5,837 nt of DNA from an uncultured Eubacteriales bacterium (lineage in GTDB: Bacteria; Bacillota; Clostridia; Monoglobales; Monoglobaceae), in contig URZD01000137.1 in NCBI GenBank assembly GCA_900552305.1, forward strand, positions 1 through 5,837, given 5' to 3'. Below the pieces are notes generated by a model that was given only the letters and a program-made list of their open reading frames with translations, was not told the DNA's origin and searched no databases. The translations under genes were made by a program, and so were the position numbers. This document shows, one piece after another, positions 4,493-5,837 of the stretch (within the stretch, counting starts at the first letter, position 1; every line of letters starts with the position of its first letter).

Positions 4493-5837
4493 ATGACAAA
4501 AATTAAAGCATATGAGCTTTCAAAGGGGTTTGGAATCCCGAGCAAGGAAATAGTAAAGGTTTTGCATGATTACAAGGTTTCGGACAAAAACCACATGAGC
4601 GCGCTTGACGAAAACGAGCTTGACGTAATATTCGAGTATTACACTCAAAAGAATCAGGTGGAGGATTTTTCCGCACTGTTCACAAGGCCTGCCGTAAAGG
4701 AGGACGCGAAGAAGGAACAGAAAACGGAGGAAAAGCCGGCAGAGGATAAGGCTGCGGAGAGAAAGCCGGAGGAAATTACCGATACCGACTTTGGCATGGA
4801 GGTTGTGACTGCACGCAAAACGCGCGTTGTAGATACCCGTGTAAATGATGTAGACCTTGACAGAATAGACAACGAAAAGCTGGAGGAGCTTGTTCCCGAG
4901 AACGTAAAGAACGAAAGCGCCGGCAAGCAGAAAATCAAGACGGGCAACAAAAAGAGCAAGCTTGTAAAGGAAAAGGGCGGACAGAAGAACGAGCTTGAAA
5001 AGGTTGTCAAGAAGGAGAAAAAGAAAGAGGCGGAAACCATCCTTGTTCCGGACAGCATAACGGTAGGCGAGCTTGCGGAAAGGCTCGGCAAAGCGGCAAC
5101 CGAGGTTATTAAAAAGCTCATGATGCTCGGAATTATGGCATCTGTAAACGAGAATCTTGACTTTGACACAGCGTCACTGATTGTAGAGGATTTCGGCGGT
5201 AAGGTTGAGCATGAAATAATTTTGACGGAAGAGGACAAACTGTTTAATGATGTCGAGGATCCGGAGGAGTCGCTTGTTCCGCGTTCACCGGTAGTTGTTG
5301 TTATGGGTCACGTTGACCACGGCAAGACCTCGCTGCTTGACACAATCCGTCACGCAAACGTAACGGACGGCGAGTTCGGCGGAATCACCCAGCATATAGG
5401 TGCGTACAGAGTCCGCGTAAACGATAAGAAGATAACCTTTATCGATACCCCGGGACACGAAGCGTTTACCGCAATGCGTGCAAGGGGCGCAATGGTTACG
5501 GATATTGCAATCCTTGTGGTTGCGGCGGATGACGGCATCATGCCGCAGACCGTGGAAGCGATAAACCACGCAAAGGCGGCGGGAGTTCCCATCGTTGTTG
5601 CGGTCAATAAAATGGATAAACCCGAATCCGATTTTGACAAAGTTATGCAGAGCCTGACCGAATACGACCTCGTTCCGTCCGCATGGGGCGGCGACGTTGA
5701 GTGCGTTCCCGTTTCGGCTGCGACCAAAAAAGGTATCGACGACCTTCTTGAAACCGTTCTTCTCGTTGCTGATATGCAGGAACTCAAAGCCAACCCGAAC
5801 AGAGAAGCGAAAGGTACAGTTATCGAGGCAAACCTCG
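4493..5837 (+). CDS. infB: Translation initiation factor IF-2, N-terminal part (runs off the window)
   Basis: IF2 is the GTPase that places formyl-Met-tRNA on the 30S subunit and promotes subunit joining. The first 448 residues are visible. There is an IF2N domain (about 2-52), a highly charged Lys/Glu-rich linker (about 55-180), and a second IF2N domain (about 183-235). The G domain follows, with G1 GHVDHGKT (272-279), G2 GGITQHIGAY (296-305), G3 DTPGHE (318-323), G4 NKMD (372-375) and G5 SAA (408-410). The last visible residues, KGTVIEANL (440-448), begin domain II. All GTPase motifs are intact. AAAGGA (4479-4484) lies 8 nt before the ATG. No stop codon occurs before the window ends, so the remaining domains II to IV lie to the right. 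It is the last visible gene of the rimP operon. Confidence 0.97.
   Translation, partial: MTKIKAYELSKGFGIPSKEIVKVLHDYKVSDKNHMSALDENELDVIFEYYTQKNQVEDFSALFTRPAVKEDAKKEQKTEEKPAEDKAAERKPEEITDTDFGMEVVTARKTRVVDTRVNDVDLDRIDNEKLEELVPENVKNESAGKQKIKTGNKKSKLVKEKGGQKNELEKVVKKEKKKEAETILVPDSITVGELAERLGKAATEVIKKLMMLGIMASVNENLDFDTASLIVEDFGGKVEHEIILTEEDKLFNDVEDPEESLVPRSPVVVVMGHVDHGKTSLLDTIRHANVTDGEFGGITQHIGAYRVRVNDKKITFIDTPGHEAFTAMRARGAMVTDIAILVVAADDGIMPQTVEAINHAKAAGVPIVVAVNKMDKPESDFDKVMQSLTEYDLVPSAWGGDVECVPVSAATKKGIDDLLETVLLVADMQELKANPNREAKGTVIEANL

Noticed and set aside
4654..5238. A 194-codon open frame on the minus strand within infB, rich in Ser and Phe.
   Set aside because: It is the antisense image of the Lys/Glu-rich IF2 linker (AAG and GAA read backward as CTT and TTC). 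It has no family signature and lies opposite a clear gene.

Overview
The window reads as a core chromosomal segment of an endospore-forming-type Firmicute, most likely a member of Clostridia. The reasons are spoVG, a NusA of 358 residues without the C-terminal acidic repeats found in proteobacteria, the ylxR and ylxQ genes between nusA and infB, strong AAGGAG-type ribosome binding sites and sigma-A promoters. Genus or family cannot be fixed from the sequence alone.

Layout, left to right. Positions 1-111 hold no gene I can identify; one frame is open from the window edge to a TAG at 92-94, which might be the tail of a gene entering from the left. A strong hairpin terminator (112-153, with its U-tract on the minus-strand transcript) closes the minus-strand spoVG transcript. 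spoVG (262-537, minus) is followed by an extremely AT-rich divergent promoter region (about 571-700), and then by murC (718-2097, plus), transcribed from a clear sigma-A promoter.

The rest is the rimP(ylxS)-nusA-ylxR-ylxQ-infB transcription/translation operon, all on the plus strand. It starts from a near-consensus promoter at 2175-2203 preceded by two A-tract repeats one helical turn apart. A short 5' leader carries a perfect 13-bp hairpin with a GAAA loop (2226-2255) just ahead of the rimP ribosome binding site. The genes are tightly spaced (35 nt, 23 nt, a 14-nt overlap, 46 nt) and infB runs off the right edge.

How the genes work together: MurC makes UDP-MurNAc-L-Ala for peptidoglycan, and SpoVG is a small nucleic-acid-binding regulator linked to septation and the cell surface. 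RimP matures the 30S subunit, NusA controls transcript elongation and termination, YlxR and YlxQ are small RNA-linked proteins, and IF2 brings initiator tRNA to the ribosome. The operon thus joins ribosome assembly, transcription elongation and translation initiation.

I see no mobile element, CRISPR array, tRNA, rRNA or defence system. Nothing here looks like a wholly new system. The best lead is the leader hairpin of the nusA operon, whose interrupted U-tract suits a NusA-responsive attenuator. Several coding starts are placed downstream of the longest open frame because the upstream start codon lies inside or against the ribosome binding site.
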